Shown here piece by piece: positions 33,435 to 42,366 of a stretch of DNA of 64,000 bases. Made by a program: the position numbers and the translations under genes. The first letter of the stretch is position 1; every line of letters starts with the position of its first letter. The stretch is from Variovorax sp. SG517. Its GTDB lineage: Bacteria > Pseudomonadota > Gammaproteobacteria > Burkholderiales > Burkholderiaceae_C. The notes beneath the pieces were generated by a model. That model did not search any database and had not been told where the DNA came from. It was given only the letters and a program-made list of their open reading frames with translations. Location of the stretch: contig NZ_JABMJG010000007.1 in NCBI RefSeq assembly GCF_013376045.1, positions 248,001 to 312,000 of the forward strand, in the 5' to 3' direction.

Positions 33435-35135
33435 CTAGCCCGGGGGCACGGTGCGTTCGGTGCGCACGAGCACCGCGCCCTTGGAAAGCGGACTCACGTT
33501 GCGCCGGTACTGCTGCAGCCAGCCGGTGTCATGCATCAGCGGGGGCGCTTGCCAGCCGTCGCGGCGCGCCTGCAGTTCGGCGTCGCTCAGGTCGATGTCG
33601 AGGCGGCGCGCGTCGAGGTCGATGGTGATGACGTCGCCGTCGCGCACCAGACCGAGCGGCCCGCCGAGCGCGGCCTCTGGCGACACCTCGGCCACCACGA
33701 GGCCCTTGCAGACCAGCCCCGAGAGGTGCCCGTCGGTCAGCAGCGCGACCTGGTCGCCGAGCCCCGCGCCGTCGACGGCGAAGACCACGCGCGATGCGCC
33801 ACCGCCCATCGCCGGACCGCCGCAGGCACCGGCGCCGCGCATCACGACCACCTGCCCAGGCACGATCTCGCCCTTCTTCAGCGCGGCGATGGCCGCGTCC
33901 GAAGTCCAGAAGCACACGGCCGGGCCGGTGAAGCGGCGCACCTTGCGCTCGGCGATGCCGGTCTTGATGAGGCCCGACTCCGGCGCGAGGTTGCCGCGCA
34001 GCAGCACGATGGCCGGCAGCGGCGCCACCGGCCGGCCGATGGGGCGGATCACTTCGGCATTGGCCACCTCGGCATCGCGCAGGTTGTCGGCGACCGTGCC
34101 GCCGGTGACGGTGCGCACGCCGGTGTCGAGCAGCGGCTCCAGTTGCTTCATCAGCGCGCGGCAGCCGCCGGCCGCCTCGAAGGCTTCGATGGAGTCGTTG
34201 CCGATGGGCCGCACGCCGGCCAGCACCGGCGTCTCGGGGCCCAGGCGCTCGAACATGCCGTACACGTCGACGCCGGTCTCGCCCTCGGTCGCCACCGCCT
34301 GCAGGTGCTTGGCGGTGTTGAGCGAGCCGCCGATCGACAGCACCGCGCGCACCGCGTTGGCGAAGGCGCCGGGCGTGAGGATGTCGCGGGGCTTCAGGTC
34401 GTCCCACACCATCTGCACGATGCGCGTGCCGGCCGCGCGCACGTCGGCCATCATCTTCGGGCTCAGCGCGGCCACCGGCGCGCTGCCGGGCAGCGCCATG
34501 CCGAGCGCCTCGCAGACGATGTGCATCGAGTTGGCAGTGCCCAGGCCCGAGCACACGCCGGGGCCGCGGATGGCCTCGCGGCTCATGCCCACCAGTTCCT
34601 CAACGGGAAGATTCCCGGTGACGGCATGCATCGCGCCGATGAACACCTCCTCGATGTCCATGTGGTGGCCCTTGTACTCGCCGCTGGGCTGATAGCCGCA
34701 GGGCACGAGCAGCGTCGGGATGTTCAGCCGCGCGGCCGCCATGAGCTGGCCCGGCACGGTCTTGTCGCAGGAGGTAAGGCAGACCATGCCGTCGAGCTGC
34801 GCGCCTTCGACGGCCACCTCGATGTCGTTGGTGACGAGGTCGCGCGCACCGAGCATGTAGGCGCCGCGTGCACCCGCACCGGTGATGAAGTCGCTGGGCG
34901 CGGCGGTGCGGATCTCGAAGGGCACGCCGCCCGCTACGCGGATGGCTTCCTTGATCTCCGCCGCCACGCGGTCGAGGTGGCTGAAGCAGGCGGCCAGCTC
35001 CGAGGAGCTGTTGACGATGGCGATCTTGGGTTTCTCGCAGTCCTCCTCCGGAATGCCGAGCGCGCGCCAGTGCGCATTGCGCACCGACCAGAGATAGGAG
35101 CCGCGCGGGAAGTTGCTGCGTAGCGGGCGGGTCAT
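33435..35135 (-). CDS. IlvD/Edd-family dehydratase (first copy)
   Basis: 566-residue [Fe-S] dehydratase related to dihydroxyacid and sugar-acid dehydratases. Likely cluster ligands are C50, C123 (in TSCDKTVPGQ) and C195 (in GPGVCSGLGT). The C-terminal domain has LLTDGHLSGLV with the catalytic Ser region. The start ATG 35135 overlaps the small aconitase X subunit stop (ATGA). Sequence differs clearly from the second copy at 54331, so the two likely serve different substrates. Context with aconitase X and Bug receptors argues for catabolism of a hydroxylated acid and not branched-chain amino-acid synthesis. Confidence 0.9.
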   Translation of the reverse strand: MTRPLRSNFPRGSYLWSVRNAHWRALGIPEEDCEKPKIAIVNSSSELAACFSHLDRVAAEIKEAIRVAGGVPFEIRTAAPSDFITGAGARGAYMLGARDLVTNDIEVAVEGAQLDGMVCLTSCDKTVPGQLMAAARLNIPTLLVPCGYQPSGEYKGHHMDIEEVFIGAMHAVTGNLPVEELVGMSREAIRGPGVCSGLGTANSMHIVCEALGMALPGSAPVAALSPKMMADVRAAGTRIVQMVWDDLKPRDILTPGAFANAVRAVLSIGGSLNTAKHLQAVATEGETGVDVYGMFERLGPETPVLAGVRPIGNDSIEAFEAAGGCRALMKQLEPLLDTGVRTVTGGTVADNLRDAEVANAEVIRPIGRPVAPLPAIVLLRGNLAPESGLIKTGIAERKVRRFTGPAVCFWTSDAAIAALKKGEIVPGQVVVMRGAGACGGPAMGGGASRVVFAVDGAGLGDQVALLTDGHLSGLVCKGLVVAEVSPEAALGGPLGLVRDGDVITIDLDARRLDIDLSDAELQARRDGWQAPPLMHDTGWLQQYRRNVSPLSKGAVLVRTERTVPPG

Positions 35136-35587
35136 GCGGCACCTTCCTGTTTCTTCTTCGTGATCTCGACCACGCCGCGGTCCGCGTCCACGCGCACCCA
35201 GTCGCCGGTCTCGATGCATTCGAGCGGGTCGCGCTCGAAGTCCGTCATCGCGGGCGAGTGCGTGACCACGGCGCCCAGCGCCATCTTGGTCGTCATCTCG
35301 TTGAAAAGGAACGCGGCAGGTGCCGAGTTCATGAGCCGCGTCATGTGGAACATGGCCGACCAGCCCGAGGAGCCCTTGGCCCCCGGAAACACCAGCACCT
35401 TGCCGGCGAAGCTCTGTCCGCGCAGCTCGTGCCGCGTCTCGATGACGGTGCCGGTGCGCGGATCGATGCCGCCCCAGCCCGAGATGCGGTCGCGCGTGAC
35501 CAGCGCGTCGCCTTCCGCCACGCCGCCCACCACCTTGCGGCCGCGGATGACGATGGTTTGTTGTTCGTTCATGACTGCAGCGTTCAT
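35132..35587 (-). CDS. Aconitase X small (swivel, DUF126) subunit
   Basis: 151-residue swivelling domain of aconitase X. Motifs are VIRGRKVVGGVAEGDALVTR, GGIDPRTGTVIETRHELRGQ and KVLVFPGAKGSSGWSAMFHM. It starts at ATG 35587 (MNAAVMNEQ), overlapping the large subunit stop by four bases, with its own stop coupled to the dehydratase. Separate subunits match the bacterial type IIa cis-3-hydroxy-L-proline dehydratases, so this is one candidate reaction. Other hydroxyacids remain possible. Confidence 0.92.
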   Translation of the reverse strand: MNAAVMNEQQTIVIRGRKVVGGVAEGDALVTRDRISGWGGIDPRTGTVIETRHELRGQSFAGKVLVFPGAKGSSGWSAMFHMTRLMNSAPAAFLFNEMTTKMALGAVVTHSPAMTDFERDPLECIETGDWVRVDADRGVVEITKKKQEGAA

Positions 35588-36879
35588 GCGTAGGCTCCGT
35601 TCCAGCGCCCGGTGCAGGCCGCGTCGATGCATTCGGCCGTGCTGCCGAACCAGGCCTGCACGCCGAGGATGGCGGGCAGGTAGTGCGCCTGCTTGGCGGA
35701 ATCGAGCGCGACGGTCTTCGTGCCCTTGGGCACGGCGCGGCTCATGGCCGAGCAGCTGTCGCCCATGATGATGCCGCCCGCGTCCTCGATGATCTTGGTG
35801 TAGCCGTTGCGGTCGGCCAGCGCCTTGATGGCGCGCGGCGTGAAGATCCACAGCTCGCAATCGGGGTGCACCTTGCGCCCTTCGATGAGCTGCGCGGCCT
35901 CCCAGATCTGCTCGATCGTGTAGTGCGGGCAGCCCAGCATCACGTACTGCACCTCGGCGTCCCTGGCCGTGATGTTGATCTTCTCGTAGGTGGCGCGGCG
36001 CTCGGCCTCTCCGTAGCGCAGCACCTCCACCGGCGCCTTGCCGCCGAGCGCCTGCTCCAGCGTCAGCGCCTCTGGCGTGACGCCAGCGATGTGATACATC
36101 TCCACGCCGCCCGAGGACGAGGCCGCCGCGCCGAAGTGCTTGAGCCTCGGCAGGTTGGGCACCCGCGAGATGCCGCGCCGGCTGTGCACCACCGGCACGC
36201 GCTCCTGCACATGCTCGCCGATGTAATAGCCGAGCAGGCCCCAGTCCTGAACCGACTCGACCTCAATGTCGAGCTCGACCACGTGCGTGGCGTGGCGGTT
36301 CTGGTCGAGGTGGTAGCCCCAGTACGGAATGCGGCCGGTGAGCATGGCCGCGCCGGTGCTCTCGCGGCCTTCGGTGTTGGTGCGCGCGCCCAGCACCGAA
36401 TTGCAGTACACGACCGCCGACGACTCCATCCACGCGCAGTGCTCGCCGCGCGTCGGGATGTTGCCGACCTGGTAGGGCGTGCAGGTGTTCATGATCTGCG
36501 CGCCGAGGCCGGCCGCGTGGCGCTCGCTCTTCTCGTAGAAGCGCACGATCTCCTCGCTCACGCCCATCCGCTCGGGCTGGCCGGGGTCGAAGCCCAGCTG
36601 CAGGTGGCTGGTGAAGACCTTGAACTTGGGGATCTCGACCGTCTCCTGGCTGTCGAGGCTGAATTCGGAGAACACCGCGTCCATGCCGCCGCCCTTGGCG
36701 AGCGCGAAGTCGCGCTGGAAGGGCGTGGTCGAGGTGATGGTGGCGCACACGTTGCGCGTCTCGACCAGTCGCTCTGCCCCCAATGCCTCGCCGTAGCGCA
36801 TCAGCAGGTCCATCGCCTTCTGCACGGCCGGGCCGTCGCGGCCGTCGTACATGGCTTTTTCTTCATCGCTCAGGTGCAT
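35584..36879 (-). CDS. Aconitase X large (catalytic, DUF521) subunit
   Basis: 431-residue catalytic subunit of aconitase X. Cluster-binding cysteines are visible at C133 (NTCTPYQ), C317 (GCPHYT) and C376 (GDSCSAMSR). SLDSQETVEIPKFKVF near 75-90 belongs to the substrate region. Known bacterial members dehydrate cis-3-hydroxy-L-proline. No proline racemase or delta-1-pyrroline-2-carboxylate reductase is seen nearby, so the substrate may be different. It starts at ATG 36879, downstream of the IclR gene. Confidence 0.93.
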   Translation of the reverse strand: MHLSDEEKAMYDGRDGPAVQKAMDLLMRYGEALGAERLVETRNVCATITSTTPFQRDFALAKGGGMDAVFSEFSLDSQETVEIPKFKVFTSHLQLGFDPGQPERMGVSEEIVRFYEKSERHAAGLGAQIMNTCTPYQVGNIPTRGEHCAWMESSAVVYCNSVLGARTNTEGRESTGAAMLTGRIPYWGYHLDQNRHATHVVELDIEVESVQDWGLLGYYIGEHVQERVPVVHSRRGISRVPNLPRLKHFGAAASSSGGVEMYHIAGVTPEALTLEQALGGKAPVEVLRYGEAERRATYEKINITARDAEVQYVMLGCPHYTIEQIWEAAQLIEGRKVHPDCELWIFTPRAIKALADRNGYTKIIEDAGGIIMGDSCSAMSRAVPKGTKTVALDSAKQAHYLPAILGVQAWFGSTAECIDAACTGRWNGAYA

Positions 36880-36922
36880 GACCTGTGTCTCCGTTCTTCT
36901 GTGTCGTGGGGAATGAACCCCG

Positions 36923-36942
36923 GCCGGGACTGCTAGCCCGGC
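36923..36942 (-). terminator. Hairpin at the end of the IclR gene
   Basis: GCCGGG (36923-36928) and CCCGGC (36937-36942) pair across the IclR stop codon, directly before the aconitase X genes. A further GGGG/CCCC pair lies beside it. It could reduce read-through from the regulator into the catabolic genes. There is no U-tract. Confidence 0.35.
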
Positions 36943-37790
36943 GAGGGTGTGGGTGTCGGGGTCGGCACGTGGCCGCCGATGTCGCGCGCGATGCTCAGCG
37001 CGATGTCGTGCAGGCGCGGCGCGAGTTCTTTGCGCAGCCGGTCTTCCGTGAACACGAAGGCCGCGCCGCCGCCGTTGAGCGCCATCACCTCGCCGTCGGG
37101 CCCGATGAGGGGCACCGACACCGAATTGATCTCGCGGTGGAACTCGCCGAGGGAAAGGCAGTAGCCCAGCCGCTTCGATTCGCCGATGGCGCGGTTCATG
37201 CCGGGCGCGATGCTGTCCCATTCGGGCCCGCGCAGCAGGCGCATCGAATCGACGAGCTGGTTGCGCTGCGACTCGGGCAGCGCCGAGAGATATGCGCGGC
37301 CGAGCGCCGAGTTGGCCAGCGGTGCGCGCGAGCCGACGTCGAGCCGCGCCGAGAGCATCGACGAGCGCGGGCGGCAGGCTTCGATCAGCACCATCTCCAT
37401 GCCGTCGCGGATCGCAAGGTAGACCGAAGCCCCCACCTCCTCCGCCATCGCCTGCATGCTGGGCCGCGCGGCGGCGCGCACGTCGAGGCTGCCGAGGAAC
37501 ACGCGCGACAGCGACACCACGCCCGGGCCGAGCATGAAGCGGTCGGGCGCCTGCGCCGGCTTGAGCATGCCCAGCGAGAGCAGCGTGGCGACCAGCCGGT
37601 TGACGGTGGCGCGCGGAATGCCGGTCATGCGCGCCAGGTCGGCATGGCCAAGCACGGGCCGGTCTTCGCTGAAACAGCGCAGCACCGAGATGCCGCGCTC
37701 CAGCGCGCTCACGGTGTCGGAGCGCTCGCCGCGCGTGTCGGCCTGCTGTTCGGCCTGGGGGAAAGAGGTGTCGTTCTTTTCGGTGGACAT
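36933..37790 (-). CDS. IclR-family transcriptional regulator
   Basis: 285-residue IclR protein. The winged helix lies around 25-85 (VSALERGISVLRCFSEDRPV, IPRATVNRLVATLLSLG). The effector domain has SVYLAIRDGMEMVLIEACRP, SRAPLANSALGRAYL and LGYCLSLGEFHREINSV. The start is ATG 37790 (MSTEKNDT); an ATG at 37868 would add 26 residues without a ribosome site. The C-terminus ends in a PTPTPTPSPG tail from a G/T-rich repeat in the DNA. It lies between the FAD oxidoreductase and the aconitase X genes and is the likely cluster regulator. Confidence 0.92.
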   Translation of the reverse strand: MSTEKNDTSFPQAEQQADTRGERSDTVSALERGISVLRCFSEDRPVLGHADLARMTGIPRATVNRLVATLLSLGMLKPAQAPDRFMLGPGVVSLSRVFLGSLDVRAAARPSMQAMAEEVGASVYLAIRDGMEMVLIEACRPRSSMLSARLDVGSRAPLANSALGRAYLSALPESQRNQLVDSMRLLRGPEWDSIAPGMNRAIGESKRLGYCLSLGEFHREINSVSVPLIGPDGEVMALNGGGAAFVFTEDRLRKELAPRLHDIALSIARDIGGHVPTPTPTPSPG

Positions 37791-37895
37791 GGAGGAACCC
37801 TTCGCAAGACTCTCAGGATCGGGAGTCCCGAATGTAGAGGCTCGCGGATGGAGGGTTGCCGGGTTCATGGCCGCGCCGGTTCCAGTGCAGACTCA

Positions 37896-39356
37896 TCAGG
37901 CGCCGGCCTCGGCCGTGGCGGGCGAAGCCGCCGCGCCCTGCCCCGTACCGGCCCCGGCGCGCAGATGCACGCCCTGCTCCAGCAGCGCGGACTGCAGCGC
38001 GCCCACGTCGACGAAGCGCGGCTCGATGCCGCCGCGCGAGGCCAGCGCGGCCGCCACGCCTGCCGCCTGGCCGGTGATCCAGCACTGCGGGATCTCGCGC
38101 ATGAAGCCGTGCGAGTTGCGGTCGCAGGAGATGTGGCGCCCGCAGGCCAGCAGGCCGTCGAGCTGCTTCGGCACCAGCGCGCCGTAGGGGATGGAGATGT
38201 TCGGGAACTTGGGCGAGACGGCGGGCGACACGCCGATCTCGTCGGCCAGCGGCACGCCGTCGGGCCACTGGCTGCGCAGCACCGAACCCACGCCGACGAG
38301 TCGCCGTGCATGGCGCACGCCGATCTGCGGCGCGCTCAGCATCAGGTAGGCGTTCTCGAAACCGGGCGCGTGGGCGCGGAAGTAGTCGAGGTGCGCGGCC
38401 ATCGCGCGGTGCGAACGCACCTCCACCGCAGTGAGGTCGTCCACGTCGAGCGCCGAATAGCCCGACTGGCGCGGCCCCATGAAGAGCGCCACGTCGTTGC
38501 GCCACGAGACGAAGGGCCGCTCGAACAGGCCGCACTGCTCGCGGCCGCCCGCCATGAAGGCGGTGAAGGCCTCGGGCTGGCCGGCCTTGAACTCGATCCA
38601 GCGGTTCATGTCCACGCCGCCGAAGAGCCAGGAGGTGTTCATGCAGTGATGCACGTCGGCCTCCTCGATGTCGTTCACGTACTCGGCGCCGGCGCGGGCG
38701 AACAGGTCGCCGTCGCCGGTGGCGTCGACCACCACGTCGGCCATGATGGCCATGCGGCCTTCCTTGCTCTCGAACACCACACCCTTGACCGCGCCGTCCT
38801 GCACGATGGGAATGGCGGCCCACGAGTGGTAGATGAGCTTGACCTTGCGCTCCAGCACGATCTCCTGCGAGAGCAGCTTCAGCCGCTCGGGGTCGATGGT
38901 GGGCGACCAGGTGACCACGCCGTGGTAGGCGGCGGTGCGCTGCGACCAGTGCGCGGCCTTGGCCGCGTCCTGCGAGCCCCAGTCCTCGCGCACCGGGCCG
39001 GCGATGGCCTCGGCGGGAAGGCGGTCGAACAGTTCTTCGGCGAAGCCGCGGATCACCAGCTTGCCTTCCCAGTCGGTCATGCGGTCGATCCAGATGACGA
39101 GGCCGCCGGTCGAAAGGCCGCCCAGGTGGTTGTAGCGCTCCAGCAGGGCCACGTCTGCGCCCGCGCGGGCGGCCGCGGCAGCGGCGGCGGTGCCCGAAGG
39201 GCCGCCGCCCACCACCAGCACGCCGCAGCGGTGATAGACCGGAATGCTCTTGCCGGGCTCGGCCCAGCTGCCGTGGTCAGGCCGCTTGACGCGGCTGTCG
39301 CGGTCGAAGATGTCGGAGGACAGGATGCGCTCGTCGGTACGGACGACAGTTTTCAT
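37896..39356 (-). CDS. FAD-dependent oxidoreductase (FAD_oxidored, PF12831 type)
   Basis: 486-residue flavoprotein. The dinucleotide-binding motif GVLVVGGGPSGTAAAAAAAR is near 45-64, with LLERYNHLGGLSTGG after it. VVVDATGDGDLFARAGAEY lies near 200 and IPQCWITGQAAGVAAALA near the end, all typical of the family. The Ala/Gly-rich tail is probably disordered. The start ATG 39356 replaces a longer reading that runs through the AT-rich promoter. It is divergent from the two Bug receptors. It likely oxidises a hydroxy- or unsaturated acid in the same pathway (inference). Confidence 0.9.
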   Translation of the reverse strand: MKTVVRTDERILSSDIFDRDSRVKRPDHGSWAEPGKSIPVYHRCGVLVVGGGPSGTAAAAAAARAGADVALLERYNHLGGLSTGGLVIWIDRMTDWEGKLVIRGFAEELFDRLPAEAIAGPVREDWGSQDAAKAAHWSQRTAAYHGVVTWSPTIDPERLKLLSQEIVLERKVKLIYHSWAAIPIVQDGAVKGVVFESKEGRMAIMADVVVDATGDGDLFARAGAEYVNDIEEADVHHCMNTSWLFGGVDMNRWIEFKAGQPEAFTAFMAGGREQCGLFERPFVSWRNDVALFMGPRQSGYSALDVDDLTAVEVRSHRAMAAHLDYFRAHAPGFENAYLMLSAPQIGVRHARRLVGVGSVLRSQWPDGVPLADEIGVSPAVSPKFPNISIPYGALVPKQLDGLLACGRHISCDRNSHGFMREIPQCWITGQAAGVAAALASRGGIEPRFVDVGALQSALLEQGVHLRAGAGTGQGAAASPATAEAGA

Positions 39357-39511
39357 GGATGCGTTCTCGGCTTGGCTTGTTTCGTCGTATTTTGGTTTCA
39401 CTTTCCATTTTTTGAAAGTTAAAAGTCCAATATTTGGGGTATTCCCTAGTAAATATGGATTTTTATGGATTTCAAGATCAATATTGAAAAAGCATTCCAA
39501 CGGAGACATCG
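39357..39511. promoter_or_regulatory. AT-rich divergent promoter region with dyad
   Basis: This 155-base stretch is far more AT-rich than its surroundings. It contains CCAA-TAT-TTGG (39427-39437) and the repeated word ATGGATTT (39464-39483). It separates the FAD oxidoreductase (left) and the Bug receptors (right), so it should hold both promoters and probably the IclR operator. No single promoter is assigned. Confidence 0.5.
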
Positions 39512-40507
39512 ATGAAGAAACCCCACGGCACCCGCCGTGCCTTCGGCTCGGCCATCGGCGCCGCAGTCCTTCTGGGCCTCGCGCCCCTGGCCATGGCGCA
39601 GGACTTTCCGGCGCGCGGCAAGCCCATCCGCATCGTCGTGGGCTTCACGCCCGGCGGCGGTACCGACGCGCAGGCGCGCATCGTTGCGCAGAAGCTCGGC
39701 GAGGTGCTGGGCACCAGCGTGATCGTCGACAACAAGCCCGGCGCCAGCACCATGCTCGCGGCCAACGAGGTGTCGCGCGCCCTGCCCGACGGCTACACGC
39801 TGCTGTACGCGCCCTCTTCCACCATGGCGCAGAACCCGCACACCTTCGCGCAGGTGCCGTACGACCCGTTCAAGGACTTCACCGCCATCTCGATGGGCGG
39901 GCGCGGGCCGCTGGTGCTGTCGCTGAGCACCAGCGTGCCGGTGAACAACGTGAAGGAGCTGGTGGCCTACGTGAAGTCGCACCCGGGCAAGGTGAGCTAC
40001 GCCTCGTTCGGCGCGGGCACCTCCTCGCACATCTACGGCGAGGCCTTCGTGAAGAAGACCGGCATCGACGCGGTGCACATCCCGTACAAGGGCGGCTCCG
40101 ACGCGGCGAAGGACCTGATCGGCGGACGCGTGCAGTACATGTTCGACTCGGCCTCCTCGGCCATCATCACCGCCTCCACCGGCAAGGTGAAGATCCTCGC
40201 GGTGGCCGCCGGCTCGCGCATCGCGGCGCTGCCCAACGTTCCCACCTTCGCCGAGCAGGGCTACGCCGGGCTCGACCTGCCGAGCTGGCTGGGCTTCTAC
40301 GGCCCGGCGCGCATGCCGGCGCCGGTGGTGGAAAAGCTCAACACGGCCCTCGCCAAGGTGCTGGCGATGCCGCAGGTGCAGGAGTTCTATCGCAGCGGCG
40401 GCTACGAGGCGGGCGCCACCACGCCGGCCGAGTTCGCGAGCATCACGCGCTCGACCTACGACAGCTGGGGCGCGATGGTGCAGCAGGTCGGGTTGGTCAA
40501 ACAATGA
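39512..40507 (+). CDS. Bug-family tripartite tricarboxylate receptor (tandem copy 1)
   Basis: 331-residue periplasmic receptor. The signal peptide MKKPHGTRRAFGSAIGAAVL ends near PLAMAQ (cleavage about residue 30). Motifs are KPIRIVVGFTPGGGTDAQAR, VIVDNKPGASTM, ASFGAGTSSHIYGEAF, VHIPYKGGSDAAKDLIGG and WLGFYGPARMPAPVVEKLN. GGAGA precedes the ATG. It overlaps the next gene as ATGA. It is closely related to tandem copy 2 and more distant from the copy at 31195. Confidence 0.93.
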   Translation: MKKPHGTRRAFGSAIGAAVLLGLAPLAMAQDFPARGKPIRIVVGFTPGGGTDAQARIVAQKLGEVLGTSVIVDNKPGASTMLAANEVSRALPDGYTLLYAPSSTMAQNPHTFAQVPYDPFKDFTAISMGGRGPLVLSLSTSVPVNNVKELVAYVKSHPGKVSYASFGAGTSSHIYGEAFVKKTGIDAVHIPYKGGSDAAKDLIGGRVQYMFDSASSAIITASTGKVKILAVAAGSRIAALPNVPTFAEQGYAGLDLPSWLGFYGPARMPAPVVEKLNTALAKVLAMPQVQEFYRSGGYEAGATTPAEFASITRSTYDSWGAMVQQVGLVKQ

Positions 40508-41523
40508 GCGACATGACGGCTTCTTCCTTCCCCTCTTCGCTGCACCGCCGGCGCTTCGCGGCGTGGCTCGCGCTCGGCGTTGCAAGCCCCCTGCTGCCGG
40601 CCCATGCCGCCGCCCCCTTTCCCGACAAGGGCCGCACCATCCGCATCGTGCTGGGCCTGGCGGCCGGCGGTGCCTCGGACGCGCAGGCGCGCTTCGTCGC
40701 GAACAAGCTCGGCGAAGTGCTGCAGACGCCGGTGATCGTGGAGAACCGGCCGGGCGCGAGCTTCATCCTCGCGACCGAGGAAGTGATCCGCTCCGCGCCC
40801 GACGGCTACACCTTCATGTACGCGCCCTCCTCCGTCGTGGCGCAGAACCCGCAGACGCTGGCGCAGGTGCGCTACGACCCGTTCAAGGACCTCACGCCGA
40901 TCTCGCTCGGCGCGCGAGGCCCGCTGGTGCTGACCGTGCACACCAGCGTGCCGGCGCGCACCGTACAGGAACTGGTGGCGTACATCAAGGCCAACCCGGG
41001 GAAGATGAGCTATGCCTCCTTCGGCACCGGCACCTCCTCGCACATCTACGGCGAGGCCTTCGCGCGGCAGGCCGGGCTGGACGTGGTGCACGTGCCCTAC
41101 AAGGGCGGCGCCGACGCGGCCAAGGACTTTCTCGCGGGCCGCGTGCAGTACTACTTCGACGCGGCGCCCAACGCCATCCAGAACACAGCCACCGGCAAGG
41201 TGCGCATGCTCGCGGTGGCCGCGCCCAAGCGCAGCCCGATGCTGCCCGACGTGCCCACCATGGGTGAACAGGGCGTGAGCGGCGTCGACATGCCGAGCTG
41301 GCTGGGCTTCTACGGCCCGGCGCGCATGCCGGCGCCGGTGGTCGAGAAGCTCAATGCCGCGCTGGCGCAGGTGCTGGCGATGCCGGCCACGCGCGACTTC
41401 TTCCGCCAGGGCGCGTACGAGGCCGAGTCGTCGAGCCCGAAGCAGTTGGCCGACCTGACGCGCTCGACCTACGACCAGTGGGGGGACATCATCCGCAAGC
41501 TGGGGCTGGTGAAGCAGCAGTAG
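40504..41523 (+). CDS. Bug-family tripartite tricarboxylate receptor (tandem copy 2)
   Basis: 339-residue receptor starting MSDMTASSFPSS at ATG 40504, inside the previous stop. A twin-Arg-like stretch (HRRRFAAWLALGVASPLLPAHA) forms the signal. Long identical stretches with copy 1, such as WLGFYGPARMPAPVVEKLN and RYDPFKDLT-like segments, show a recent tandem duplication. No membrane TctAB genes accompany either copy, so both must use a transporter coded elsewhere or act as sensors. Confidence 0.92.
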   Translation: MSDMTASSFPSSLHRRRFAAWLALGVASPLLPAHAAAPFPDKGRTIRIVLGLAAGGASDAQARFVANKLGEVLQTPVIVENRPGASFILATEEVIRSAPDGYTFMYAPSSVVAQNPQTLAQVRYDPFKDLTPISLGARGPLVLTVHTSVPARTVQELVAYIKANPGKMSYASFGTGTSSHIYGEAFARQAGLDVVHVPYKGGADAAKDFLAGRVQYYFDAAPNAIQNTATGKVRMLAVAAPKRSPMLPDVPTMGEQGVSGVDMPSWLGFYGPARMPAPVVEKLNAALAQVLAMPATRDFFRQGAYEAESSSPKQLADLTRSTYDQWGDIIRKLGLVKQQ

Positions 41524-41526
41524 AGG

Positions 41527-42366
41527 TCAGTCGAAAAAGCTCACCAGCCGCGCGTTGACCTCGTCGGCGCGCTCGTACTGCGCCCAGTGCCCGGCGCCGT
41601 CGATCACCACGCCTTCGCGCCCCGGGCCTTCGACCGCGAGCTGCGCCACCAGCGGGCGCGGATCGGCCGTGACGTCGAACTCGCCCCATAGCAGCAGCGT
41701 CGGCACGCCCATCGTGGCCAGCGCCTGCTGCAGCCCGCCCGACTGCGACACCTCCTTGCTGCGAAAGCGCGTGCCGTGGCAGGAGATGTCGTGGATGGCG
41801 AAGGCCAGTTCGTCGATGGCGGCCGCCTCGTGCAGCATCAGCGCCGCCAGGTTGTGCAGCAGCGCGGCGCGCTCGGCCTCGCGGTCGGGGGCGGCGCGCC
41901 AGTTGATCATCTGCGCCGTCATGCGCCGCAGCGTGCCGTGGCCGCCGCTGCCGATCAGCGCAAGCCGGCGGACCGCACCGCGACCGGCGCCGAAGCGCGC
42001 GGCCGTCAGCCCGCCGAAAGAGAAGCCGCCGAGGTCGATGACGGTGCCTGCGCCGATGAGCTGGTCGAGCGTGCCGCCGAGCGCGGCGAGCAGCGGCCGC
42101 AGCGGGTCTTCGCCGGGTGCCACGCGCGGCGGTGCGTCGGATTCGTTGAAGCCGGGCATGTCGGGCAGCCACAGCGTGCGGCCGGCCGAGAGCGCCTCGA
42201 CATTGAGCAGCCAGTGCATCCAGCTGCCGTGGCCGCCGTGCAGCAGCACCAGCGGTGGGCGGCTGGCGTCCGTGCCGAAGCGGCGCCAGCGCACGCGCAC
42301 GCCCTCGTGCACGGCGTCGTGATGGCTTGAGAGCGCGTCGATGCGCGCGATGAGGTCGGCGTTCAT
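41527..42366 (-). CDS. Alpha/beta hydrolase (MhpC-like)
   Basis: 279-residue hydrolase. The oxyanion motif is LVLLHGGHGSWMHW near 40. The nucleophile elbow is GGFSFGG (Ser near 116), the acid Asp is in LLWGEFDVTADPR and the His is in DGAGHWAQYERAD. A meta-cleavage-product or ester hydrolase role is possible. The start ATG 42366 overlaps the cytochrome b561 stop (ATGA), an unexpected partner. It ends three bases after the convergent Bug gene. Confidence 0.88.
   Translation of the reverse strand: MNADLIARIDALSSHHDAVHEGVRVRWRRFGTDASRPPLVLLHGGHGSWMHWLLNVEALSAGRTLWLPDMPGFNESDAPPRVAPGEDPLRPLLAALGGTLDQLIGAGTVIDLGGFSFGGLTAARFGAGRGAVRRLALIGSGGHGTLRRMTAQMINWRAAPDREAERAALLHNLAALMLHEAAAIDELAFAIHDISCHGTRFRSKEVSQSGGLQQALATMGVPTLLLWGEFDVTADPRPLVAQLAVEGPGREGVVIDGAGHWAQYERADEVNARLVSFFD

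Noticed and set aside
36940..36970. G/T-rich microrepeat encoding PTPTPTPSPG in IclR
   Set aside because: Short low-complexity tail within a normal gene; no sign that it is more than ordinary C-terminal drift.
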